A stretch of DNA of 5,641 bases from CAYIFA01 sp964362625 (GCA_964362625.1 CAYIFA010000048.1:1-5641); one strand, 5' to 3'; shown: positions 1 to 5,410, counted from the stretch's first letter. The notes: generated by a model not told the origin, from the letters alone. Program-made: numbers and translations.

Positions 1-696
1 GAAGAATGTTTCCATCTGTGAAGACGAAAATTTCTTTAGATCAGAAACAGTTTTGATGCCAAATCCTAAAAGTTCTTGCTCGGTTTTCGGGCCAACTCCG
101 GGAATTTTGCGCACCGGCATCGGCTCCAAAAACCTCTCGACAAGCTCGAGACAAGTTTTTTCGTCATCATGGCCCACCACCGTCAGGCCGTCCGGCTTTT
201 TGAAATCTGAGGCGATTTTAGCTATAAGTTTATTCGGCCCGATGCCGACTGACGCGGTCAATTTTTCTTTACTGAAGATTTCGACTTTAAGATTCCGGCA
301 GATTCTTTCGGCTTCCGAAAAAGAAACAGCATCACTAAAATCAAAATAGGCTTCGTCGACGCTCGCAACCTCAATAATCGTAGAATAATTTCGCACAATA
401 TCCATGATTCGTTCTGAAGTCGAGCTATAATTTATAAAATCCGGCGCGGCAAATACGCAGGGCTCCCCGCCTCGCGATTCGGCGTCTTTACAAAGCCGCC
501 ATGCCTGCGAGATAGGCAAAGCCGAATGTACGCCGTATTTTCTCGCCTTGTAGTTGGCAGTGGAAACCACGCCGCGCCCACGACCATCCTGCGGATCGGC
601 TCCAACTATCAATGGTTTATTCCTAAACCACTCATGATCACGCTCCTCCACCGATGCAAAAAATGCGTCGAGATCAATGTGAGCTATTATCCTCAT
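1..696 (-). CDS. dinB: DNA polymerase IV (Y-family translesion polymerase), 3' end beyond the window
   Basis: I translated this from the reverse strand; 232 residues are present and the frame stays open to the window edge. It is a Y-family, error-prone DNA polymerase that copies past damaged bases. The N-terminus has the palm motif IDLDAFFASVE, with metal-binding D8 and D10 and the steric-gate phenylalanine at F13. The second catalytic motif is SVDEAYFD, with D114 and E115. The finger/palm motif GPNKLIAKIASDFKKPDG (residues 153-170) and the helix-hairpin-helix KIPGVGPKTEQEL (197-209) of the thumb follow. The little-finger domain, roughly the last 110-130 residues of a usual 350-residue protein, lies outside the window. 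The ATG at 696 is well supported because it places D8 exactly as in E. coli DinB. No strong Shine-Dalgarno precedes it. The leader is an intergenic palindromic repeat that overlaps the start codon. Family assignment is secure. Confidence 0.95.
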   Translation of the reverse strand, partial: MRIIAHIDLDAFFASVEERDHEWFRNKPLIVGADPQDGRGRGVVSTANYKARKYGVHSALPISQAWRLCKDAESRGGEPCVFAAPDFINYSSTSERIMDIVRNYSTIIEVASVDEAYFDFSDAVSFSEAERICRNLKVEIFSKEKLTASVGIGPNKLIAKIASDFKKPDGLTVVGHDDEKTCLELVERFLEPMPVRKIPGVGPKTEQELLGFGIKTVSDLKKFSSSQMETFF

Positions 697-756
697 GGTT
701 CGACTTTACTCATCCCTCGGCTTCGCTCGGGATCCTGAGCCCGTCGAAGGACCATG
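694..756. repeat. Imperfect palindromic intergenic repeat overlapping the dinB start
   Basis: The outer arms are catggttcgac (694-704) and gtcgaaggaccatg (743-756). They pair over 11 bp with a three-base bulge (748-750). Inside, ctcatccc (709-716) pairs with ggga (729-732) and tgag (736-739), around another three-base bulge. The apical loop is rich in cttcg. This nested, bulged hairpin looks like a dispersed REP-like intergenic repeat, but copy number cannot be judged from this window. The dinB ATG (696-694) lies in the left arm, so the repeat forms the dinB 5' leader. Confidence 0.55.
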
Positions 757-782
757 ACCCTGAATAAAATTGAAGGGTCATG
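753..782. repeat. Perfect 9-bp inverted repeat (hairpin)
   Basis: catgaccct (753-761) and agggtcatg (774-782) are exact reverse complements around a 12-base A/T-rich loop. The left arm shares catg with the end of the preceding palindrome, so the two form one compound structure between the divergent dinB and cyclophilin genes. There is no clean T-run on either strand, so I do not call it an intrinsic terminator. Confidence 0.6.
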
Positions 783-818
783 TTTGCTTAAATTCTATCA
801 TGGTGATACCATATTAAA

Positions 819-1493
819 ATGCAATTCATGAATTTAAAAATGTTTCTGGCATTGCTCGTGATAGTTTTGGCAGTCGCGGCTGCGTTTTATTTTAAACCGT
901 GGGACAAAAATTCTACAGATGATATAAAGGCGTCGGAACTATTAATGGAAAATAAAACCGAAGATAAAAATATGAGTGGGCGAGAAACAAAAAATCCCCA
1001 AGTTACTGCGAAAACGAACATGGGCGAAATTGTGCTTGAACTTTACATGGATAAAACTCCCATAACTAGCGGGAATTTTATCAAACTAGCCAAGGCAGGA
1101 TTTTACGACGGCACAAAATTCCACCGCGTGATTGATGGGTTCATGATCCAAGGCGGAGATCCGGAATCAAAAGGTAATGATACATCACTATACGGCCGAG
1201 GCGGGCCCGGATATACAATTCAAGATGAATTTGTAAATGGACTTTCTAATGTCCGCGGGACAATATCTATGGCCAATACCGGCGAGCCCAATTCCGGCGG
1301 CAGTCAATTTTTCATAAATCTCATTGACAACACCGGCTTGGATTTTGACAAGCCGCCATTTACTAGCAGCCACCCGGTTTTTGGACGTGTTTTAGCCGGC
1401 ATGGATGTAGTTGACGCAATTGCTAAAACCGCCACCGGATCAGGAGATATTCCGATAAACCCGGTTATCATAGAGAAAATCCTGATTCAATGA
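819..1493 (+). CDS. Membrane-anchored or secreted cyclophilin-type peptidyl-prolyl cis-trans isomerase
   Basis: This protein of 224 residues catalyses cis-trans isomerisation of proline peptide bonds, probably outside the cytoplasm. Residues 8-26 form a hydrophobic signal or anchor helix with no obvious lipobox. A polar, Lys/Glu/Asp-rich linker (about 28-60) leads into a complete cyclophilin domain (about 61-224). Catalytic landmarks are visible: KFHRVIDGFMIQGGDP (100-115) carries the active-site Arg103, Phe108 and Gln111; GSQFFI (161-166) carries the pocket phenylalanine; HPVFGRV (185-191) carries the pocket histidine. The position of human CypA Trp121 appears to be Gly173, within a loop lengthened by about eight residues, so cyclosporin sensitivity is probably low. 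The ATG at 819 is used; a second ATG at 828 also precedes the anchor and cannot be excluded. A weak GGTGA at 802-806 is the only ribosome-site candidate. It ends in TGA, with an 87-base gap to the next plus-strand gene. Confidence 0.93.
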   Translation: MQFMNLKMFLALLVIVLAVAAAFYFKPWDKNSTDDIKASELLMENKTEDKNMSGRETKNPQVTAKTNMGEIVLELYMDKTPITSGNFIKLAKAGFYDGTKFHRVIDGFMIQGGDPESKGNDTSLYGRGGPGYTIQDEFVNGLSNVRGTISMANTGEPNSGGSQFFINLIDNTGLDFDKPPFTSSHPVFGRVLAGMDVVDAIAKTATGSGDIPINPVIIEKILIQ

Positions 1494-1570
1494 TATCCTT
1501 AAGCTAGAGCAAGGAATTCCTTTAAATCAAAAACCGCTCATGGAGTGTTTAAGCGCAGAAAGAACCAAAA

Positions 1571-1583
1571 GGAGTAAAAATTG
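1571..1583 (+). promoter_or_regulatory. Strong ribosome-binding site with TTG start
   Basis: GGAG at 1571-1574, in the context aaaaGGAG, stands six bases before a TTG codon at 1581. It is the best-spaced Shine-Dalgarno among the left-hand genes and is the main reason to accept the short gene with a non-ATG start. Confidence 0.6.
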
Positions 1584-1829
1584 AAAAACCAGACAGAAAA
1601 AGATTGGCTCGAAAAAAGCGGCCAAGAAGATTTAGGTACCGGCGTTTTTCTGCACAAAAGCGATGATAGCCAAACAGCAACTAAGAAAAGCTTCATTCAA
1701 AACATTACTTACCAAGAATGCGAAAAGATTGGAGAAAATTCAATCGCGTTCAAGTGGGTCCCAAACTGGTTTATGTCATATGAAAATATAACTAAAACTT
1801 CGTGTTCCATAGAATCTAAAAATGCATAA
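1581..1829 (+). CDS. Hypothetical 82-residue soluble protein
   Basis: I do not recognise this protein. The case for a real gene is contextual: a TTG start six bases after a strong GGAG, an uninterrupted 82-codon frame, and an intrinsic terminator beginning five bases after the TAA stop. The sequence is hydrophilic and rich in Lys, Glu, Ser and Asn, with no signal peptide or membrane helix. The N-terminal third is highly charged. The centre (about 38-66) has an aromatic/hydrophobic stretch, FKWVPNWFMSY at 57-67, that could form a small folded core. Two cysteines (C47, C75) do not form a recognisable metal motif. It follows the cyclophilin by 87 bases with no terminator between them, so co-transcription is possible. 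Composition is more A/T-rich than the neighbours. Function unknown. Confidence 0.6.
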   Translation: MKNQTEKDWLEKSGQEDLGTGVFLHKSDDSQTATKKSFIQNITYQECEKIGENSIAFKWVPNWFMSYENITKTSCSIESKNA

Positions 1830-1833
1830 GAAT

Positions 1834-1865
1834 AATAGTCCCGCAGTTATGCGGGGTTATTTTTT
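1834..1865 (+). terminator. Rho-independent terminator
   Basis: The core stem cccgca (1840-1845) and tgcggg (1850-1855) closes a gtta tetraloop. Six more pairs (two G-U, four A-U) extend the stem to 1834-1861, and a short T-run (1862-1865) follows. It lies immediately after the stop of the 82-residue gene and ends the cyclophilin-side transcription unit. Confidence 0.88.
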
Positions 1866-1915
1866 GCAAAAAACGAAGTCACTAAGAAGCGGACTTTTGT
1901 TGATTGCTTGTCAGT

Positions 1916-1953
1916 ATTGTATATTTATAAGCGATAGCGTATATTTATACAAT
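1916..1953 (+). repeat. 38-bp quasi-palindromic element, upstream copy
   Basis: Exact 8-bp inverted arms attgtata (1916-1923) and tatacaat (1946-1953) are separated by 22 bp. At the centre is the core aagcgatagcgt (1929-1940). This copy has further internal pairing (1926-1929 with 1940-1943; gc with gc at 1931-1932 and 1937-1938). It also has an 11-base direct repeat, gtatatttata, at 1919-1929 and 1939-1949. A second copy with the same geometry and orientation lies past the Cas2-fold gene at 2703-2740; the two match at 30 of 38 positions. Confidence 0.8.
1917..1945 (+). promoter_or_regulatory. Possible promoter embedded in the 38-bp element
   Basis: TTGTAT (1917-1922) and TATATT (1940-1945) are 17 bp apart. 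The -10 matches sigma70 consensus at five of six bases, the -35 at only three of six. Transcription would begin near 1952 and give a leader of about 69 bases before the ATG at 2021. Because the -35 lies in the left palindrome arm and the -10 abuts the right arm, a protein bound to the element would block it, suggesting autoregulation (inference). Confidence 0.4.
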
Positions 1954-2020
1954 TAGTGGTTAACGCCAGATTAGAACCGTGAATTATAAATTTTTATCAT
2001 TTTAGCGATTAATATTTAAT

Positions 2021-2674
2021 ATGCCCGCCAAAGCAAAAACTGTTCGAATGAAGCGTATCGCCCTACTTAAGAAAAAAGGCGAATTTCTGCGCCAGCTAGT
2101 AGACAAATTTATGGAGAGCGAGAAAACGAGCGCGTATCTCGCCCGGGCAATACTCGCCATTGTCGGCGGAGGAGCAATAATCTTTGCGGGAGCGATCGCT
2201 CCAAATTTATTTGCGGCTTTCTACAAATCTAGAAAGGCCAAAAAATATGACAAAAAGCAGGTCATAGACAGTTTTTACTATCTCAGAAAGAAAAAGATGA
2301 TCAAAATTATAAAAGACACCGGTGGTCGAACCATAGTGAGAACCACGAAATACGGCATGGAGACATTAAGAGAATTCGCGATTAAAAATATTTCAATACC
2401 GGAGCCGGCTTCATGGGATAAGAAATGGAGAGTAGTAATCTTTGATATTCCGGAACGCCACAAAACAGCCAGAGAAGCGCTTAGGTCTAAACTCAAAACC
2501 ATGGGCTTTTCCCAGCTGCAAAAAAGTGTGTTTGCCCACCCATTTCCTCCCGAGGACGAGGTGCTTTTTATCGCGGAGTACTTCGAGGTTGAGCGCTTTG
2601 TAGAAATCCTTACTGTCGATAAAATGTTATATGACAAAGATCTGGTGAACTTTTTCCAAAGTAAGCTTAGATAA
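2021..2674 (+). CDS. PaaX-like winged-helix protein with a C-terminal Cas2-fold domain
   Basis: This protein has 217 residues. A basic N-terminus (1-40) is followed by a hydrophobic segment at about 41-68 (ILAIVGGGAIIFAGAIAPNLFAAF) that could be a membrane helix. A winged-helix-like region comes next (about 77-120), with DSFYYLRKKKMIKI as the presumed helical part and a TGGRTIVRTTKYGMETLREF wing. The C-terminal domain (about 134-215) begins KWRVVIFDIPE, the first strand of the Cas2/PaaX-C ferredoxin-like fold. D142 sits where Cas2 nucleases carry their catalytic aspartate. The domain continues with LRSKLKTMGFSQLQKSVFAHPFP, typical of this family. Such proteins are often auto-annotated as Cas2 or as PaaX repressors. 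No CRISPR array or cas1 is here, so a DNA-binding regulator is more likely than spacer acquisition. No clear Shine-Dalgarno precedes the ATG; Met10 is an alternative start. The gene sits between two 38-bp repeats, which may be its binding sites. Confidence 0.8.
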   Translation: MPAKAKTVRMKRIALLKKKGEFLRQLVDKFMESEKTSAYLARAILAIVGGGAIIFAGAIAPNLFAAFYKSRKAKKYDKKQVIDSFYYLRKKKMIKIIKDTGGRTIVRTTKYGMETLREFAIKNISIPEPASWDKKWRVVIFDIPERHKTAREALRSKLKTMGFSQLQKSVFAHPFPPEDEVLFIAEYFEVERFVEILTVDKMLYDKDLVNFFQSKLR

Positions 2675-2702
2675 AGATATCGGAAACCTCTGAAAAATTG
2701 AT

Positions 2703-2740
2703 ATTGTATAAACTGAAGCGATAGCGTGAATATATACAAT
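2703..2740 (+). repeat. 38-bp quasi-palindromic element, downstream copy
   Basis: This copy has the same attgtata (2703-2710) and tatacaat (2733-2740) arms, the same 22-bp spacing, and the same 12-base core aagcgatagcgt (2716-2727) at the same offset as the copy at 1916-1953. The intervening bases differ at eight positions. The internal arms pair less well than in the upstream copy, so what is conserved is the two ends plus the core rather than one long hairpin. It lies between the convergent Cas2-fold and membrane-protein genes, where no intrinsic terminator is visible. Confidence 0.8.
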
Positions 2741-2773
2741 AATTAATACCTTGATACGTTGATAATATTCTAT

Positions 2774-3043
2774 TTATTTTTTCGTTCTCACTCCATCTTT
2801 GTTATACAATTTCACCCACCAGAATTTTCCCTGCCAAAAACCGAAAATTGTTCCACCAGCCAATAGGATCACCGTGCCAACATGATGAATCACGAACCAA
2901 GCCCTCCACGAAAGGCCGAAACTGTAAACGCCAAAATCTTTAAGCAAAAGCCCAATATACCAAATTTCAACTGTGGCATGAGCCAAAAACTGCAGGATTG
3001 CACCCAGCAAAACAAAAGACCCGATATAAAAATATTTTTTCAT
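2774..3043 (-). CDS. Small integral membrane protein, uncharacterised
   Basis: This 89-residue protein has two clear hydrophobic helices: about 4-22 (YFYIGSFVLLGAILQFLAH) and about 48-69 (AWFVIHHVGTVILLAGGTIFGF). The less hydrophobic segment between them (about 24-45) is rich in aromatic residues. Several Trp, Tyr and His residues stand out, including H22, E26, W28 and the HH pair near 53-54, followed by a short basic tail. I cannot name a family. The paired histidines in a membrane helix could bind a metal or haem, but that is speculation. The ATG lies four bases after the flavoprotein stop codon on the same strand. No Shine-Dalgarno is visible there, so translation is probably coupled and the two proteins may act together in membrane-associated redox chemistry. 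It converges on the Cas2-fold gene. Confidence 0.75.
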   Translation of the reverse strand: MKKYFYIGSFVLLGAILQFLAHATVEIWYIGLLLKDFGVYSFGLSWRAWFVIHHVGTVILLAGGTIFGFWQGKFWWVKLYNKDGVRTKK

Positions 3044-3047
3044 CGGC

Positions 3048-4409
3048 TTAGAGCGCGCGCCGAATTACTTCTGATAGTGCCGGGTGAACGTGGATGGCGT
3101 TGCGAATTACGTCGGCAGTCCCGCCGGCGGCCATAATTGGGATCACTTCATGAATCAAAGTTGAAGCTTGCGGACCCAGGATATGACAACCGAGAATTTT
3201 GTCGCTTACCGGATCCAGAATGAATTTCACAAAACCGTTCTCCTCGCCCATGGCAAAACCCATACCTGTATTTTTGTAAAAATATCTCCCGATTTTATAT
3301 TGGATCCCTTTTTCCTTAGCTTGCTCTTCAGTTAAACCTACCCCGGCTATCTGTGGAGATGTAAACACCGCGTGCGGCATTACTGAATAGTCAACCTTAA
3401 CCTTGCCTTCGCCCTTGATGCTTTGAGCGACAAACCCCGCCTGCCAATTTGCGGCGTGCCGGAATGGCGCAACCCCGGTAATATCGCCCAACGCCCAGAT
3501 GTGTGGAATATTCGTTTGCATATATTCATCAACTTTTATGTAGCCGCGCTCGTTAACCTCGACTCCGGCTTTTTGGGCTTGTAGCAAATCGGTATTCGGT
3601 TTTATGCCAACCGCCACCAGTAGTGCCTCGGCCTCTATCGAAATTTCCTGGCCCGGGCTAAGCTCTACAGTAACAATTTTTGCGCCGCCCGGCTTTCCTG
3701 AAACGCTTTTCGCCTTAACTCCCAGCAGCACATTATGTTTCTCTGAAAAAATCCTGGTGAATTCTTTACTGATATCTCCGTCTTCGCGGCTCAAGAGCGT
3801 GGGTGCTGCTTCCACTATGGTGACCTTGGTTCCGAGCGAACCGTAAAAATGACCGAGTTCTGCGGCAATATATCCGCCGCCGATCACTATCAAGCTGGCC
3901 GGCTGTTTTATTTGCCGTAGAGCTTCGGTAGACGTCCAGTAACCTACTTTGTCAATCCCTTCGATCGGCGGAATAAAGGGACGGGCGCCGGAAGCAATCA
4001 CGAACCTGTCGCCGGAAATTTGTTCGTCGCCCACCCGGAGAGTGTGCTGGTCAACAAATGAACCTTCGGCTTTATACAAGTCTACTCCCGCGGTTTCGCG
4101 GATGCCTTGCTCGATATTTGCCGAGTCCTCATCAACCATTTGTGAAGCGCGATTGGTAACTTGCGCAAAGTCAATTGATTCTATTTTGGCATTAATCCCG
4201 AATTTCCCGGCGTTTTTTATTTCTTCAGCAACATCAGCGGCATGAATCACTATTTTTGACGGAATACAGCCACGATTAAGACAGGTGCCGCCCAATGGGC
4301 CGTTTTCTACAATCGCCACTTTCCAACCGTAGTTTTCATGGGCATAATTTGCAACATTCAACCCGGCCCCGGACCCGATAACTATTAGATCGTAATTTTT
4401 TGAATCCAT
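3048..4409 (-). CDS. FAD-dependent class I pyridine nucleotide-disulfide oxidoreductase (dihydrolipoamide dehydrogenase-like)
   Basis: A full-length flavoenzyme of 453 residues, in the normal range for the family. The N-terminal FAD-binding fold has YDLIVIGSGAGLNVA (6-20). The redox disulfide follows in GGTCLNRGCIPSK (40-52), with C43 and C48. The NAD-binding domain has VIGGGYIAAELG (175-186), and E200 at the end of the next strand suggests NADH rather than NADPH. A second FAD motif, ALGDI, is at 306-310. The dimerisation domain ends with HVHPALSE, giving the catalytic His442-Glu447 pair. All active-site parts are intact. The substrate is uncertain. Dihydrolipoamide is the textbook choice, but no E1, E2 or lipoylation gene is nearby, and the region after the cysteines (IHAADVAEEIKNAGKFGI) also resembles mycothione-reductase-type enzymes. 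I therefore assign no gene symbol. The start at 4409 has no Shine-Dalgarno and lies four bases after a TATAAT, suggesting a leaderless message. Confidence 0.93.
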   Translation of the reverse strand: MDSKNYDLIVIGSGAGLNVANYAHENYGWKVAIVENGPLGGTCLNRGCIPSKIVIHAADVAEEIKNAGKFGINAKIESIDFAQVTNRASQMVDEDSANIEQGIRETAGVDLYKAEGSFVDQHTLRVGDEQISGDRFVIASGARPFIPPIEGIDKVGYWTSTEALRQIKQPASLIVIGGGYIAAELGHFYGSLGTKVTIVEAAPTLLSREDGDISKEFTRIFSEKHNVLLGVKAKSVSGKPGGAKIVTVELSPGQEISIEAEALLVAVGIKPNTDLLQAQKAGVEVNERGYIKVDEYMQTNIPHIWALGDITGVAPFRHAANWQAGFVAQSIKGEGKVKVDYSVMPHAVFTSPQIAGVGLTEEQAKEKGIQYKIGRYFYKNTGMGFAMGEENGFVKFILDPVSDKILGCHILGPQASTLIHEVIPIMAAGGTADVIRNAIHVHPALSEVIRRAL

Positions 4410-4419
4410 ATGAATTATA
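4410..4419 (-). promoter_or_regulatory. Consensus -10 box, probable leaderless start
   Basis: On the minus strand a perfect TATAAT (4419-4414) is followed by TCAT and then the ATG of the flavoprotein gene at 4409. A start of transcription six to seven bases after the -10 falls on or within one or two bases of the ATG, so there is no room for a ribosome-binding site. No good -35 is seen at 16-18 bp; that space is occupied by the preceding terminator. Confidence 0.5.
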
Positions 4420-4423
4420 TTGT

Positions 4424-4452
4424 AACAAAGAAGACGCGCTCACGCGAGCGCG
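4424..4452 (-). terminator. Rho-independent terminator of the proline dehydrogenase gene
   Basis: Read on the minus strand, a perfect 7-bp G/C stem, cgcgctc (4452-4446) and gagcgcg (4441-4435), encloses a gcgt loop. A T-rich but interrupted tail, TCTTCTTTGTT, runs from 4434 to 4424. The stem begins nine bases after the proline dehydrogenase stop codon. It separates that gene from the flavoprotein gene. Confidence 0.75.
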
Positions 4453-4460
4453 CCTGTTAA

Positions 4461-5402
4461 TTAAATCCCGTATTTCCTCCGGAATTGACGGGCTTCAAAA
4501 ATGTTGCGGACGAAAGTAATAAGCATACCAATCTTTATACCTTCACGCAGGCGCCGGAAAAAGAACCCCCGCGCGTCTTTAAAGCTGCCCCACGGAACAT
4601 ATATTAATACGTCCCGTCCACGCGCCAGATATTCTTCCTGCAGCTTTGAACGTACACCAAAAAGGAATTGATGTTGAATATCACGATCATTAAGTTGGTC
4701 TAAAATAAGACTATCGCACGTGCCAATCGCGATTCTGCCGGGTTGTTCGTGATTCTTTTTTGCCTGCCGATAAAGCTCCAGGAAATTACTGCTGATATCC
4801 TGCGAGTTTTTTAAATCGCCGTCTCGATAAGCCCCTTTTACAATCCGCACCGCAATGCCATGACTGACAAGTTGGTCCAAGACCCCGGACGCATCGCTAT
4901 GCGCGCTCTGCAATGCCAAACCAAAATTCCTACGCTTTTTCTTCACGAGCAGTAGGAGCGCTGACACCACCAATGACCGATCTTCTAATTTTTCGGCGTC
5001 AAACCAAACGAATACGTTTTTCACAATCGCGACACTGCATAAATACCGCGCGTAATAGGCAAAATGGGCTTGGTTTATTTTAGCGCCGAATTGTGATGGC
5101 TTAATCGCTATTGAAACTTCCCTGTCGGGATAACGTCTCTTTAGCGCGCCGAGTTCTTGAATATGCCGGCAGTAATTCCTAAGAATTTCGGCAATGCTTG
5201 CTTTGTCCCGGACGGCCTCTCCTAGAGGGTTGCTAGTTACGGAATAGCCGGCGACAAGCATTTTTTCCAGTGCCGCCAGAGCTCCGGCTTCAGTAAAGGA
5301 ACCAATGTAAGTATTTATCAACGAACGGACAACAAACCAACTGACCAAAATCTTTACAGCCAATCCGGTCAAGAATAAAACCGTTATCCAAGCTGCCGGC
5401 AT
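4461..5402 (-). CDS. Proline dehydrogenase-like FAD enzyme (PutA-type barrel)
   Basis: This protein of 313 residues should oxidise L-proline to pyrroline-5-carboxylate, passing electrons to quinone through FAD. Numbering from the ATG at 5402, LGEAV (60-64), AIKPSQFG (99-106), VWFDAEK (132-138), VRIVKGAY (185-192), IYVPWG (267-272) and FFFRRLRE (280-287) match the conserved barrel elements. K101, D135, Y268, R283 and R284 align with E. coli PutA K329, D370, Y540, R555 and R556. The 15-residue Tyr-to-Arg spacing is identical. The usual TH(D/N) motif reads GTCD (227-230), a His-to-Cys change. Residues 3-29 form a long hydrophobic helix that may anchor the protein in the membrane. A GTG at 5408 is in frame, but AAGGA (5415-5411) is only two bases from it and eight from the ATG at 5402, so I chose the ATG. 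No pyrroline-5-carboxylate dehydrogenase gene is adjacent. A divergent family member with another amine substrate remains possible. Confidence 0.85.
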   Translation of the reverse strand: MPAAWITVLFLTGLAVKILVSWFVVRSLINTYIGSFTEAGALAALEKMLVAGYSVTSNPLGEAVRDKASIAEILRNYCRHIQELGALKRRYPDREVSIAIKPSQFGAKINQAHFAYYARYLCSVAIVKNVFVWFDAEKLEDRSLVVSALLLLVKKKRRNFGLALQSAHSDASGVLDQLVSHGIAVRIVKGAYRDGDLKNSQDISSNFLELYRQAKKNHEQPGRIAIGTCDSLILDQLNDRDIQHQFLFGVRSKLQEEYLARGRDVLIYVPWGSFKDARGFFFRRLREGIKIGMLITFVRNIFEARQFRRKYGI

Positions 5403-5410
5403 CGGCACAG

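Noticed and set aside
53..738. Two plus-strand reading frames (53-349 and 526-738)
   Set aside because: Both are antisense to dinB, whose reverse-strand translation has all polymerase motifs. They have no ribosome sites or recognisable products.
1188..1373. Minus-strand frame inside the cyclophilin gene
   Set aside because: It is fully covered by the conserved cyclophilin domain on the other strand and is a shadow frame.
1511..1522. Palindrome aaggaattcctt between the cyclophilin and the 82-residue gene
   Set aside because: It is a 12-bp self-complementary stretch with no loop or T-run, so it is not a terminator. A chance palindrome is likely.
2278..2739. 153-residue minus-strand frame over the Cas2-fold gene
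   Set aside because: It mirrors the well-conserved plus-strand domain, has no recognisable motif, and runs through the downstream 38-bp element.
1916..2740. CRISPR array
   Set aside because: There are only two copies of the 38-bp element, about 750 bp apart with a gene between, so there is no regular repeat-spacer spacing and no cas1.
2698..2764. Three TTGATA copies (2698, 2751, 2759)
   Set aside because: They are short, A/T-rich and irregularly spaced, and expected by chance in this intergenic sequence.
2882..4245. Plus-strand frames at 2882-3136, 3604-3846 and 3949-4245
   Set aside because: They are antisense to the membrane protein and flavoprotein genes, with low-complexity Ser/Pro/Thr-rich translations typical of shadows.
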